21,425 nucleotides of DNA from VMSU01 sp031400755 (GTDB taxonomy: Bacteria > Desulfobacterota > Desulfobulbia > Desulfobulbales > VMSU01), in contig JANNQL010000074.1 of assembly GCA_031400755.1 (NCBI GenBank), positions 1 through 21,425 on the forward strand, given 5' to 3'. This document shows positions 1-7,607 of the stretch, piece by piece (the first letter of the stretch is position 1; every line of letters starts with the position of its first letter). The notes below the pieces were generated by a model. That model saw only the letters and a list, made by a program, of their open reading frames with translations. It ran no database searches and had not been told where the DNA came from. The translations under genes and the position numbers were made by a program.

Positions 1-432
1 GCCCAGGTCTTGCCGGAGGACAAGGCGGCGCGGGTCAAGGCCCTACAGCAGGAGGGGGTACGGGTCGCTATGGTGGGTGATGGCATCAATGACGCGCCGG
101 CCATGGCCGTGGCCGATGTCGGCATCGCCATGGGCACCGGCATTGATGTGGCCATTGAGTCTGGGGACATCGTCTTGATGAAGGGGGACCTGCGTGGGGT
201 GGTCACCGCCCTTTGCTTGAGTCGTGCCACCATGCGCAATATCAAACAAAACTTGTTTTGGGCCTTGGCCTATAATGTGATTGGCATCCCGGTGGCGGCA
301 GGCCTCCTCACGCTCATCGGCGGCCCGACCTTAAATCCGATGATCGCCGGCGGGGCGATGGCCCTGAGTTCGGTGTCTGTGGTTACAAATGCCTTGCGTC
401 TGCGGTTTTTTAATGAGGGGCTTGAAGGTTAA
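1..432 (+). CDS. copA: Cu(I)-exporting P1B-type ATPase, C-terminal part
   Basis: The reading frame is open from base 1, so this is the 3' part of a gene that begins outside the window. It shows the P-type ATPase hinge motif GDGINDAPA followed by the last two transmembrane helices. The helix signatures are those of the copper (P1B-1) subgroup: N-x6-YN-x4-P (NLFWALAYNVIGIP) in the first and M-x2-SS (MALSS) in the second, ending in the usual NALRLR. Such proteins export Cu(I) from the cytoplasm by ATP hydrolysis through a phospho-Asp intermediate; the DKTGT loop and the metal-binding domains are off-window. The last 23 bp overlap the end of the convergent ATPase gene. Copper specificity rests on the helix residues and is quite secure; the gene symbol is by family. 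Confidence 0.93.
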   Translation, partial: AQVLPEDKAARVKALQQEGVRVAMVGDGINDAPAMAVADVGIAMGTGIDVAIESGDIVLMKGDLRGVVTALCLSRATMRNIKQNLFWALAYNVIGIPVAAGLLTLIGGPTLNPMIAGGAMALSSVSVVTNALRLRFFNEGLEG

Positions 433-1960
433 AAGCACTGGACGGCTTGGCTTGGCCTTGCCACTCGTCTGGCAGGTCTTTGATGCGGTCACGGGCCAAG
501 TCTTCATTGGCAAAGGTCTCTTGCAGGGCGAGGTGGAAGGTGAGGTCGTTCTGGGCGCTCATAGTTGGTCTGATCAACAGGGGGGGAGATGACTCTGAAT
601 AGCCTTTGACAATCCCATAGGCCTCGGTCAGGGTCGTGGTCTGGGCCAGTTCCAGGCAGACCTGGCCCGGGACTGCGTCAGTGTCAGTTTTGTTGAGGGT
701 TGGAAAGGTGATCATGGTCCTGGGCCTGATATGGTCAGGGTCGGTGATCTGCGGGTTGGCCGCCAATATCATGGCCAATTTTTCAGGTGTGTAGCGCCCA
801 TAGATGCGGGCCACCATCTTGCTTAGGATCACGCCCGGATCGATTTCAACACTCCCTAGATTGGCGGGCAGCGGGGCGGCTGAGGCTGGCGTCGTCTCGG
901 TCAGGGCCGGGAGGGGTGCTGCCGGTTCTGGTATTGGCGTGGGTGCGGCAGGCTGCTGCTCGGTGTCGGGAATGACAGCGGCTTGGATGGCCACGGTTGG
1001 ATCTGGCGGGGCGGGGGGGGGTATGGTTGGCCCAGGGGCCTGATGCGCCACGGGCAGGAGGAAAACCGCGGCAACGATGGACAGGGCGGCGGTCAGCGTC
1101 AAGACTCTGTACGGGCCCACCCTCGGCGATCTCCCGGCATCCTCCCTGGCAGCGCGCAGCACCTGCATGGCTCCAGCCTGACTTTGCTGATTGACCAAGA
1201 TGGCGATGATGACCTTTGAGCAGAGCATGACGATGCGTCGAGGGTAGCCCTTGGTCAGGCAGTAGATGGCCAGGATGGCGGCGCGACTGAAAAGCTTGGG
1301 CGCGGGCCCTGGTTCGGTATGTGATTTCTGGAGCCGAAAGTCGATCATGGCCCGGGTGTCGTGAAAACTTAAAGGTAGCAAACGCTGAAAGGTGGCGATG
1401 CGGTCGGTGAAATTGGCCTTTTGTTTGAGCATGGTCTGGAACTCTTCCTGGGCGAAGATGACAATCTGTAGGAGTTTGAACTGGTTGGTCTCAAAATTCA
1501 GGAATTCGCGCAGGATCTCGACGCAAAAGTCGGGGAGTTTCTGGCCCTCGTCAAGGATAAGGACCGGGACCTTCTGGTGCTCTATCGTCTGCTCAAAGAG
1601 GTAATTTTTTATGTGGTCCTTGATCTGCCACTCTGAATCCCCCTCGGTTTGGCAAGTGAGTCCGAAAGTCTTGGCGATGGTGGTCAAAAATTCCAGCGGC
1701 GAGGAGAACTCCGGGTCGAGGATGAGGTAAGGGAGGATCTGAATATTCTCCTTGCTGAGAAGCTGGATGAGCTGGCGGCACAGGGTGCTCTTGCCGGTGC
1801 CGATATCGCCGATAACCACGCTTAGGCCCCGCTTTAGGCGGATCGCCAGCTCCAGCTTTTGCAGGCAGCCCTGGTGCTGGGTCGAGTTAAAGAACATCTC
1901 CGGGTCGGGTGAGGTGGAGAATGGCTCTTTCTGAAGGTGCAGCAGGGCGAAGTATTCCAT
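410..1960 (-). CDS. ExeA/GspA-like AAA+ ATPase with membrane anchor and LysM/SPOR-like tail
   Basis: The N-terminus (EYFALLHLQKEPFSTSPDP) is the standard opening of ExeA/GspA/MshM-type ATPases. Walker A is GDIGTGKST (residues 51-59) and Walker B is VLILDEGQ (133-140). After the ATPase domain (to about 260) comes one probable transmembrane segment (about 286-305), a Pro/Ala-rich periplasmic linker (306-375), a LysM-like stretch (about 377-425, with AANPQITDPDHIRPRTMITFP) and a C-terminal region resembling SPOR-like tails. ExeA family members use ATP to help secretins or pilus assembly machinery cross peptidoglycan, so an inner-membrane protein contacting the wall is likely. The pilin-like gene upstream on the same strand supports a pilus or type II secretion role. 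The ATG has no strong Shine-Dalgarno, but the family N-terminus fixes the start. The LysM and SPOR assignments are by eye. Confidence 0.85.
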   Translation of the reverse strand: MEYFALLHLQKEPFSTSPDPEMFFNSTQHQGCLQKLELAIRLKRGLSVVIGDIGTGKSTLCRQLIQLLSKENIQILPYLILDPEFSSPLEFLTTIAKTFGLTCQTEGDSEWQIKDHIKNYLFEQTIEHQKVPVLILDEGQKLPDFCVEILREFLNFETNQFKLLQIVIFAQEEFQTMLKQKANFTDRIATFQRLLPLSFHDTRAMIDFRLQKSHTEPGPAPKLFSRAAILAIYCLTKGYPRRIVMLCSKVIIAILVNQQSQAGAMQVLRAAREDAGRSPRVGPYRVLTLTAALSIVAAVFLLPVAHQAPGPTIPPPAPPDPTVAIQAAVIPDTEQQPAAPTPIPEPAAPLPALTETTPASAAPLPANLGSVEIDPGVILSKMVARIYGRYTPEKLAMILAANPQITDPDHIRPRTMITFPTLNKTDTDAVPGQVCLELAQTTTLTEAYGIVKGYSESSPPLLIRPTMSAQNDLTFHLALQETFANEDLARDRIKDLPDEWQGQAKPSSAFNLQAPH

Positions 1961-2030
1961 GGTGGTCAGAAGTTGGCCATCGGTTCTATATTCGTGCTTA
2001 TTGGCGTGTTATTCCACTTGTATCTCTGAA

Positions 2031-2068
2031 AAAATAAAGGCAGGACCATGGGGACCCGCCTTTATTTT
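2031..2068. terminator. Bidirectional intrinsic terminator
   Basis: An 11-bp perfect stem (AAAATAAAGGC / GCCTTTATTTT) encloses a 16-nt loop. It is followed on the minus strand by a T-rich tract. It lies between the pilin-like gene and the ExeA-like gene, both on the minus strand, and probably ends or attenuates the pilin transcript. Confidence 0.8.
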
Positions 2069-2200
2069 TATGTGGCGATTAGGATGTGTGTCAGTTGCTT
2101 GTCACTAATCCAGCATTGCGGCTATTAATTATCATGAAGAGGGGGTCGATTCAACCACCGTCAGCAAAACCACTGTTTTAGGATGCTGGGCCAAAAAGGT

Positions 2201-2647
2201 TTAGTCGGAAAAAGTATAAGTGCCGGTGACGGGTGTGTCTACGCCCGCAGCATTTTTAAGGACTTTGGTTTGGACTTTTGTGACTGAGATTGTAACTGTT
2301 TGGTCAGCGTTGCCGGTACAATAGAAGTTGAAATCTCCCTCTGCGGTAGCGACATCAGCGACAAGTCGGCAAGAATTTGCTTTAAGAGTATTGGCTGCAG
2401 TGACTAAGATGGTACCGGTGGCAGGCTTATCGCCATCATTTTTGAGCATATAGTCCGCCAGGGTAAGAGATAGCCTGCCTTTTACCTCGGCGATCTGGCC
2501 GAACGCCGCTTTATTTCTGGCCTCAACGGTTAAGTCCATGTATTTGGGGACGGCCACTGCCGCCAGGATGCCGAGCAGGATGAGGACGGCGATGATTTCT
2601 ATTAAGGTGAAACCCTGTTGGTTTTTGATAAAATGGCGGCCTTTCAT
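2201..2647 (-). CDS. Type IV pilin / pseudopilin (MshA- or GspG-like)
   Basis: This is a class III signal-peptide protein. The chosen ATG (2647) gives the short charged leader MKGRHFIKNQQG, cleaved before FTLIE by prepilin peptidase, with the invariant Glu at position +5 of the mature protein and a hydrophobic helix ending ILAAVAVPKY. An AGGAG lies just upstream of this ATG, so the longer frame reaching 2698 is not used. The predicted protein is 148 residues. Two Cys residues in the C-terminal half (SCRL and FYCTG) could form the disulfide typical of MSHA-like pilins. The head resembles MshA-type pilins (VPKYMDL, cf. APKFINL) more than pseudopilin GspG, but major versus minor subunit cannot be settled here. 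A promoter with an overlapping inverted repeat lies at 2722-2756. Confidence 0.88.
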   Translation of the reverse strand: MKGRHFIKNQQGFTLIEIIAVLILLGILAAVAVPKYMDLTVEARNKAAFGQIAEVKGRLSLTLADYMLKNDGDKPATGTILVTAANTLKANSCRLVADVATAEGDFNFYCTGNADQTVTISVTKVQTKVLKNAAGVDTPVTGTYTFSD

Positions 2648-2721
2648 GTCTTTTCTCCTTCTGCAAGTAATCGGGTGTATGCCCCCAGGCAATAGCAACT
2701 GCCTGAAAATGAATCATTCAT

Positions 2722-2756
2722 TTGAAATTATACACGTACAATTTCAAGAATATCAA
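2722..2756 (-). promoter_or_regulatory. Pilin-gene promoter with overlapping inverted repeat
   Basis: On the minus strand a -35 TTGATA (2756-2751) and a -10 TATAAT (2732-2727) are separated by 18 bp. The 8-bp perfect inverted repeat TTGAAATT / AATTTCAA (2722-2729 and 2740-2747, 10-bp spacer) covers the -10 and half of the spacer, a placement expected of a repressor operator. The promoter call is sequence-based; the operator call is inference. Confidence 0.6.
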
Positions 2757-2861
2757 GTCAATAAAGTTGGATTGATAAAAAATGGCGTTGCCGTATTTTT
2801 GAATACCAGGCACTGAGGTTGGTTCGCTATGTCTGCATCGGCACAACCTTCGACCCAGAGG

Positions 2862-3686
2862 TCAGGTCGCCCGGTTAATCAGGGGGGAGTTATGTTGTAC
2901 GGTGCGCTGAAAGGAAACCGCAGGTTTGCCAAAGGCCATGGCATAGCCGATAACGTGATGGTCAGGGATGCCGAGTCGTGAGCGCAAGGACGGCGCCAGA
3001 TCGTCGATTGTCCATTTCGCCAGGCCGCTCCAAACCGTGCCGACGCCTAGGCTCTGGGCAAATAGTTCAAAATAGGAGAGGGCGATCAGGCAGTCCTGCA
3101 CAGGCGAGACGCATTCCTTTGGCGCCGAGGTAACCAGCAGGTGCGGCGCGCCACGAAAGATGATATCAATGCCCTTTTCATTCCAGAGCTGGACAAACTT
3201 CGCAAAAAATTCCAACCCCGGCGGCAGGCCGTTATTCTGAACCAGATCAGTAAGCCTTGCCAGCGCCTCGCGCCGCACTGATTGCATCACCGTGCGGTCA
3301 TCCACCACGTTAAAATGCACCTGCCGGGAATTCATGCCGGTTGGTGCGTGCCAGGCCACAGCAAGTAAACGATTGATGAGTGCTGGCTCCAGGTTTTCAT
3401 CCTGATAGCGGCGGACGGAGCGGCGACCTTTGATCAGGGTCTCCAGGTCATTAGCTATCTGCCGGACTCCCGGTAGCGGAATACTTGCCTCAGGACGAAG
3501 GCCAAGGATTGACACGGCAGCCGTGGGGCAGATCGCCAGGCAATGCTGGCAACGGTAACAAGCGGCCTCCATTTCCGTCTGGATAGCCGGAAATTCTCCG
3601 TCCAGGTTGATGATCTTGGCCGGACAGTCAGCGGCGCATTCGCCACATTTGGTGCAGAGTGTCTGGTCAACCAAAAAATTCAGCAT
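2862..3686 (-). CDS. Nitroreductase-family protein with N-terminal 2[4Fe-4S] ferredoxin domain
   Basis: The first 60 residues are a bacterial ferredoxin domain with two CxxCxxCxxxCP clusters (Cys 11/14/17/21 and 43/46/49/53). They are fused to an FMN-dependent nitroreductase domain that begins with the phosphate-binding RRSVRRYQD (about 88-96) and contains the typical APTGMNSRQ segment. Such fusions are frequent in anaerobes and are thought to pass electrons from an internal ferredoxin to FMN; substrates are mostly unknown. AGGAG precedes the ATG at good spacing, and 274 residues is normal for the fusion. It lies 66 bp downstream of the methyltransferase gene on the same strand and could be cotranscribed. 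Domain calls are secure; the physiological reaction is not. Confidence 0.92.
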   Translation of the reverse strand: MLNFLVDQTLCTKCGECAADCPAKIINLDGEFPAIQTEMEAACYRCQHCLAICPTAAVSILGLRPEASIPLPGVRQIANDLETLIKGRRSVRRYQDENLEPALINRLLAVAWHAPTGMNSRQVHFNVVDDRTVMQSVRREALARLTDLVQNNGLPPGLEFFAKFVQLWNEKGIDIIFRGAPHLLVTSAPKECVSPVQDCLIALSYFELFAQSLGVGTVWSGLAKWTIDDLAPSLRSRLGIPDHHVIGYAMAFGKPAVSFQRTVQHNSPLINRAT

Positions 3687-3752
3687 CTTGTTCTCCTATA
3701 AAATTTGGGGGCAGTAACAAGGCTCAAATTGGCCGGCGCTTGACTCGATAGA

Positions 3753-4421
3753 TCAGGGGCGGGCGCGAAATATCTCAACCCGGGCAGGAGGCAGATTGCC
3801 CCACACCGCTTTGCTGGCGATCCTTTCCATGTAGGCCGCTAGCGGACTGGGGCCTTTGTTGATCCGGTAAGTGTACTGGATCAACGTGTCCCCATCATCT
3901 CCGAGCATTTTCTGGAATTCTTTGCCAAGGGCCTCTACTGTGCTGTTCGGCAGGGAGAGCAACGGCAGGCTTGAGACGACGGTCGTCACCTGGCGACCGT
4001 ATCGGTTGCACAGTTGACAAAACTTGACGGCATTGCCCTGGATCACCGCCACATCCTTGAACCGGTTTTTCAGGTGGCGGGCCATTAATTTGTCCATCTC
4101 CACAACCACCAGTTGGCTCGGGCTAACGCCTCGTTGTAAGAGGGCCGCAGTCACCGCGCCTGTTCCGCCACCAAGCTCTATTATCAAACCGTCGCAGGGC
4201 AGTTTGACTTGGGCGGCGATGGCGTGGGCCAGCTTGGAGGAACTGGGGCAGGCCGCGCCTACAGCCCGTGGATTAGCTAGCAGGGCGCGGGTAAACAAGA
4301 GTGTTGACGATGAGAAAAAAACTTTGCCAGCCTTGAAGATTCTGCCCCTGGTAAAACTTCGCTCGATCCTCTTGCGTGCCAATAACAATGGTCTACTCAA
4401 AGAACTGATTCGTTTTTTCAT
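3753..4421 (-). CDS. PmtA-like class I SAM-dependent methyltransferase
   Basis: The SAM-binding motif ELGGGTGAVTAALL is at residues 82-95, preceded by the block NPRAVGAACPSSSKLA (50-65) that is characteristic of bacterial phospholipid N-methyltransferases (PmtA/COG3963) and related to rRNA adenine dimethylases. The acidic residue after beta-2 (VVEMDKL) and a post-motif SSLPLLSLP segment match the same group. A basic N-terminus (about 30 residues rich in Lys/Arg) would suit interaction with anionic membrane lipids. The probable reaction is stepwise methylation of phosphatidylethanolamine or another lipid, but related proteins of unknown substrate are common. The Shine-Dalgarno is weak. It sits between the TtcA-like gene and the nitroreductase, all minus strand. 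Confidence 0.75.
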   Translation of the reverse strand: MKKRISSLSRPLLLARKRIERSFTRGRIFKAGKVFFSSSTLLFTRALLANPRAVGAACPSSSKLAHAIAAQVKLPCDGLIIELGGGTGAVTAALLQRGVSPSQLVVVEMDKLMARHLKNRFKDVAVIQGNAVKFCQLCNRYGRQVTTVVSSLPLLSLPNSTVEALGKEFQKMLGDDGDTLIQYTYRINKGPSPLAAYMERIASKAVWGNLPPARVEIFRARP

Positions 4422-4538
4422 GACTTCGCTTTTGATGGTGCATTTTTAACGGCGCGACCGATTAATGAATTTTGACACTGTACTATTAAATGTGCGCCTC
4501 AGCACGAAATAAGTTTTTTGGATCAAGACTTTGTTTGG

Positions 4539-5270
4539 TCACTTTTGCGCTGGTCCCAGCAAGTACTCGGTCCTGACATTGCCAAGGGCGGCGAAGATAT
4601 TGCCCCGGTATTTTGGGTCGCGCTGGTAGATGGAGGCCATCAGGCCGCGGACCTCCTCGCGTTTGGATTTGGACGCCATCGGGCAGGGGTTTTTGACCGG
4701 CGTGACCCCGGCAATCTTCGCCACTTCGTAGACTTGCTCCTTGGTGAGGTAGGCCATGGGGCGCAGGATCTTCAGACGGCCAGCGAACAGGTCCTGCCTT
4801 GGCATCATGGTGCTGAGATTGCCGCTGTAGAGCATATTGAGAAAGAAGGTCTCGATCAAATCGTCCTTGTGATGGCCGAGGGCGATGGCTGAATAGTCCT
4901 GGTTGCGGGCGGTCTCGAACAGATGGTGGCGCCGCGCCGTGGCGCATTGATAGCAGGCCTTGTCTGGCTGGGCCAGGTTGGCTTCAAGGCCGTATCGGGT
5001 GTGCTCGGTAAGGAAGGGGATGCCGATCTTGATGAGTTCAGCCTCAACCGCTTGGTGCTGGTTGGCATCAAAACCCATGTCAAGGTGCATGGCCATGACC
5101 TCGTAATGGATCGGTGCTTTGTCGCGCCAGTGATGCAGCAGCCAGCCCAGGACCAGACTGTCAACTCCGCCGGAGACGCCAAGCAGGATGCGGTCTCCGT
5201 CATCAAGCATCCGGTAGTCATGCATGGCTTGGCCGATTAAACGGTTAATGGTCTTGGGCAGGGAACGCAT
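4539..5270 (-). CDS. TtcA-family tRNA 2-thiocytidine / PP-loop sulfurtransferase
   Basis: An N-type ATP pyrophosphatase with the PP-loop SGGVDS at residues 33-38. It has the TtcA cysteine set CxxC (Cys106, Cys109) plus a third Cys in KNPCP (Cys196), which in TtcA hold an oxygen-sensitive [4Fe-4S] cluster. GHHKDDLIETFFLNMLYSG (132-150) is the classic TtcA/TilS/CTU1 block. TtcA adenylates C32 of certain tRNAs and replaces its 2-oxygen with sulfur. At 243 residues it is shorter than the E. coli enzyme (about 311) but matches the compact version found in many anaerobes. Paralogous families with the same motifs exist, so the exact tRNA position is inferred. Confidence 0.85.
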   Translation of the reverse strand: MRSLPKTINRLIGQAMHDYRMLDDGDRILLGVSGGVDSLVLGWLLHHWRDKAPIHYEVMAMHLDMGFDANQHQAVEAELIKIGIPFLTEHTRYGLEANLAQPDKACYQCATARRHHLFETARNQDYSAIALGHHKDDLIETFFLNMLYSGNLSTMMPRQDLFAGRLKILRPMAYLTKEQVYEVAKIAGVTPVKNPCPMASKSKREEVRGLMASIYQRDPKYRGNIFAALGNVRTEYLLGPAQK

Positions 5271-5402
5271 TTCGTTTTACAGGGGAGGCATGCTATGGGC
5301 CAGCCTCGCACTAGGGCCAGTGGGTTGCAAGGGCTTGGAAAGAAGGTTGATGCTATGAAGAATGCGGCGGAAAGTTTCTGCGACAGCTTACAGATTATAG
5401 CC

Positions 5403-6026
5403 TTATTTTAGATAGCTACAGTCCGCTAATTTCTTGGTGACGCCTTCCCGGGCCAAATCAGGGGCGGTGATCCATTTGAACCCCCGGTTGGCAATCTTTT
5501 TCAAAGAGAGCAGGTTCTCGGTGGCGGATTGTTGGGTTTCGTCAAATGACCCGGCACAGAGGGTTTGCCCGGATTCGGTATGCACCAGGCGGTATTCGAA
5601 GGCCACGGAGGCGGGGTTCTGGACGGCGTAGTCACTGCCACTCCTCTCGCGATATTGTTTCAGGTCCCAGAGCATCACCGCCTCGGCCTTGAGGGCCTTG
5701 CCGATGAATAGGGCCTGGGCAGACTTATTGGCGCTATAGCTGGGGCTGAAGGACTCGACCTCCTCAACGCTCAGCAGGCGGACTTTGCTGGTCTCTGCGA
5801 AGTATTCATTCAAGAGCTGGGTTAGGACCTCAATGCCGGCTTGCATTTGTTTGATGGTCTGCGGGGAACTTGTATTTTTGTCAGTGTCCGGGTTTGCCAC
5901 CACCGGCAAGACGGCAATAGTCTGGACCTGGCTGGGCAGGGTATCGGCTTCGGGTTGGCTGACTTGCTTGAGGCAGGCGCAGGTCAGGACGAGGGTGAGA
6001 ATCGTGAGAGTAATTGATTTATGCAT
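5403..6026 (-). CDS. Putative outer-membrane lipoprotein, CsgG/LpoB-type fold possible
   Basis: The N-terminus has a short charged start, a hydrophobic core and the sequence LVLTCACLK, so lipidation is probable at Cys18 (or Cys16). The body contains TIAVLPV near its start, then a segment with LLSVEEVES and IGKALKAEAVM. This order resembles CsgG/GNA1162/LpoB-like lipoproteins, which share a TolB-N-like alpha/beta fold. I do not recognise a specific function. It starts 21 bp after hisB on the same strand and is probably cotranscribed with it, though no functional link with histidine synthesis is apparent. The protein is 207 residues and looks intact. Confidence 0.75.
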   Translation of the reverse strand: MHKSITLTILTLVLTCACLKQVSQPEADTLPSQVQTIAVLPVVANPDTDKNTSSPQTIKQMQAGIEVLTQLLNEYFAETSKVRLLSVEEVESFSPSYSANKSAQALFIGKALKAEAVMLWDLKQYRERSGSDYAVQNPASVAFEYRLVHTESGQTLCAGSFDETQQSATENLLSLKKIANRGFKWITAPDLAREGVTKKLADCSYLK

Positions 6027-6047
6027 GGGGTTTGATGAAGTGCAGGG

Positions 6048-6647
6048 TTATAGTGTGCCCTTGGAGGACAGGACCCCGTTAAGACGCGGGTCAAGCGTGG
6101 TTGCCTGGTCAAGGGCGCGGCCCAGGGCCTTGAAGATGGCCTCAATAATGTGATGACTGTTTTCACCCCTGATCATGTCAACGTGCAGGGTGTTGCCGCC
6201 GTGCAGACTGAAGCTGCGCAGGAACTCTTTAGCGAGTTCGGTGTCAAAGGTGCCGACCTTGGAATCTTTGAGGGCGACTTGATAGAAGAGGAAAGGTCGG
6301 TTTGACAGGTCGAGCGCCACCCGCACCAGGGTCTCGTCCATGGGCACGGCGCTATCGCCGTAACGCCTGATGGCGCTACCCTGACCAAGGGCCTGTCTCA
6401 GGGCCTGGCCAAGGCAGATGCCGAGGTCTTCGACGGTGTGATGACCATCCACCTCGATATCGCCTTCGGCCTTGATGGCAAGATCGAAAAAGCCATGCAC
6501 CGTCAACAAGGTCAGCATATGGTCCATAAAGGGGACGCCGGTGTTGATCTCGGCACGGCCTGAACCGTCCAGGTTGAGGGCAAGGCTGATCTTTGTTTCT
6601 TTGGTCTGACGGTTAATCTCGCTTTTCCGTGAGGGACGGACAGTCAT
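6048..6647 (-). CDS. hisB: Imidazoleglycerol-phosphate dehydratase
   Basis: This is a monofunctional HisB of 199 residues, the usual length. It dehydrates imidazole glycerol phosphate to imidazole acetol phosphate in histidine synthesis. It shows the metal-binding repeats characteristic of IGPD: FMDHMLTLLTVHG (40-52) and GHHTVEDLGICLG (68-80), then the second half with HGGNTLHVDMIRGENSHHIIEAIFKALG. The His residues of the two HHxxxE-type motifs bind the catalytic Mn ions. AGGAG precedes the ATG. No other his gene is visible nearby, so the pathway is scattered in this genome. It is probably first in a transcript with the downstream lipoprotein. Confidence 0.97.
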   Translation of the reverse strand: MTVRPSRKSEINRQTKETKISLALNLDGSGRAEINTGVPFMDHMLTLLTVHGFFDLAIKAEGDIEVDGHHTVEDLGICLGQALRQALGQGSAIRRYGDSAVPMDETLVRVALDLSNRPFLFYQVALKDSKVGTFDTELAKEFLRSFSLHGGNTLHVDMIRGENSHHIIEAIFKALGRALDQATTLDPRLNGVLSSKGTL

Positions 6648-6687
6648 GGTTGACTCCTGTTAGATGATTGGACAAGGTCATCGGGGG

Positions 6688-6851
6688 AAAAATCAACTTA
6701 ATTGAAGTCCCGCAGACGTATTTATCCACGAGTCTCCATGTCGAAACATATCCCCTTTATTATCAAGTGAGGCCGGAACAATCAACAGCATTTATGGTCG
6801 GGCCAATAAAAAAAGGAAATATTTGGGTGGCATCCCAATAAGTTGATTTTT
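6688..6851. repeat. 13-bp inverted repeat pair flanking a 138-bp spacer
   Basis: AAAAATCAACTTA (6688-6700) and its exact reverse complement TAAGTTGATTTTT (6839-6851) face each other between the hisB start and the tRNA-Gly promoter. No flanking target duplication is evident. They could be paired regulator sites, ends of a tiny nonautonomous element, or chance in AT-rich DNA. The core TTAAGTTGAT also appears upstream of the aminotransferase gene near 10744. Confidence 0.45.
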
Positions 6852-6867
6852 GGCGCTGATTTTTGTG

Positions 6868-6896
6868 TTGACAAGAAAATTCGAGAAGGGTATATA
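6868..6896 (+). promoter_or_regulatory. Consensus sigma-70 promoter of the tRNA-Gly gene
   Basis: A perfect -35 TTGACA (6868-6873), 17-bp spacer and -10 TATATA (6891-6896) lie about 40 bp upstream of the mature tRNA. The GC-rich stretch just after the -10 (GGCCTGG) resembles the discriminator of stable-RNA promoters under stringent control. The regulation is inference. Confidence 0.8.
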
Positions 6897-6935
6897 GGCC
6901 TGGTTTTCTCAATGATTACATTGATCAACACATAC

Positions 6936-7010
<75 letters not shown>

Positions 7011-7015
7011 CTTTT

Positions 7016-7049
7016 AAAAAGGTTCGAAATCCATTCGGGCCTTTTTTTT
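7016..7049 (+). terminator. Intrinsic terminator of tRNA-Gly
   Basis: A hairpin with outer arms AAAAAGG/CCTTTTT, extended inward by TTCGAA paired with TTCGGG (two G-T wobbles) around a 5-nt loop. It is followed by a run of eight T. Confidence 0.85.
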
Positions 7050-7139
7050 CATTGAACAAATCCCCAAGGCAGACTATAAAGGCTGTTTCAGGATTAATGT
7101 TGTTCGTGGTTCGTTAAGCATAAGAAAGAGGCGTGAGAA

Positions 7140-7568
7140 ATGAAGACCTATTTGACTCCGGTCAAGGAGATTGATAAGAAGTGGTATCTGGTTGACGCGA
7201 CTGGCAAGGTTCTGGGCCGTTTGGCCTCGGAGATTGCCACGATCCTGCGGGGCAAGAATAAGCCGACCTATTGTACCTTTATGGATAACGGCGATTATAT
7301 CGTTGTCGTCAATGCCGAAAAGGTCAAGTTGACTGGCAAAAAGATGCAGGACAAAAAGTATTATCGGCACAGCTCCTATATGGGTGGCCTGACCGAGTTG
7401 ACAGCGGCCGAACTTCTGGAAAAGAAGCCGACTGATATGATTTCCTTTGCGGTACAGGGTATGCTGCCTAAAAATCCATTGGGCAGACAGCAGTTGAAAA
7501 AATTAAAGGTCTATGCTGGCCAGGATCATCCCCACGAGGCCCAGCAGCCTGAAAAACTGGAATTATAA
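7140..7568 (+). CDS. rplM: 50S ribosomal protein L13
   Basis: A protein of 142 residues, exactly the common L13 length. It opens with MKTYLTPVKEIDKKWYLVDA and has the family segments GKVLGRLASEIATILRGK, GDYIVVVNAEKV and the C-terminal GMLPKNPLGRQ with LKVYAGQDHPHEAQQP. L13 is an early-assembly large-subunit protein. The Shine-Dalgarno (GAGG) is modest. It is followed 39 bp later by rpsI, the near-universal L13-S9 operon order. The 90-bp leader between the tRNA terminator and the start shows no structure I can name. Confidence 0.98.
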   Translation: MKTYLTPVKEIDKKWYLVDATGKVLGRLASEIATILRGKNKPTYCTFMDNGDYIVVVNAEKVKLTGKKMQDKKYYRHSSYMGGLTELTAAELLEKKPTDMISFAVQGMLPKNPLGRQQLKKLKVYAGQDHPHEAQQPEKLEL

Positions 7569-7607
7569 GCCAATTGGCTTGAGACGTTTTACTTACGGAG
7601 AGTATTG

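Noticed and set aside
4486..4947. 153-codon open frame on the minus strand overlapping the TtcA-like gene in another frame
   Set aside because: The overlapping frame encodes clear TtcA motifs; this one is low-complexity Arg/Pro/Gln-rich shadow coding.
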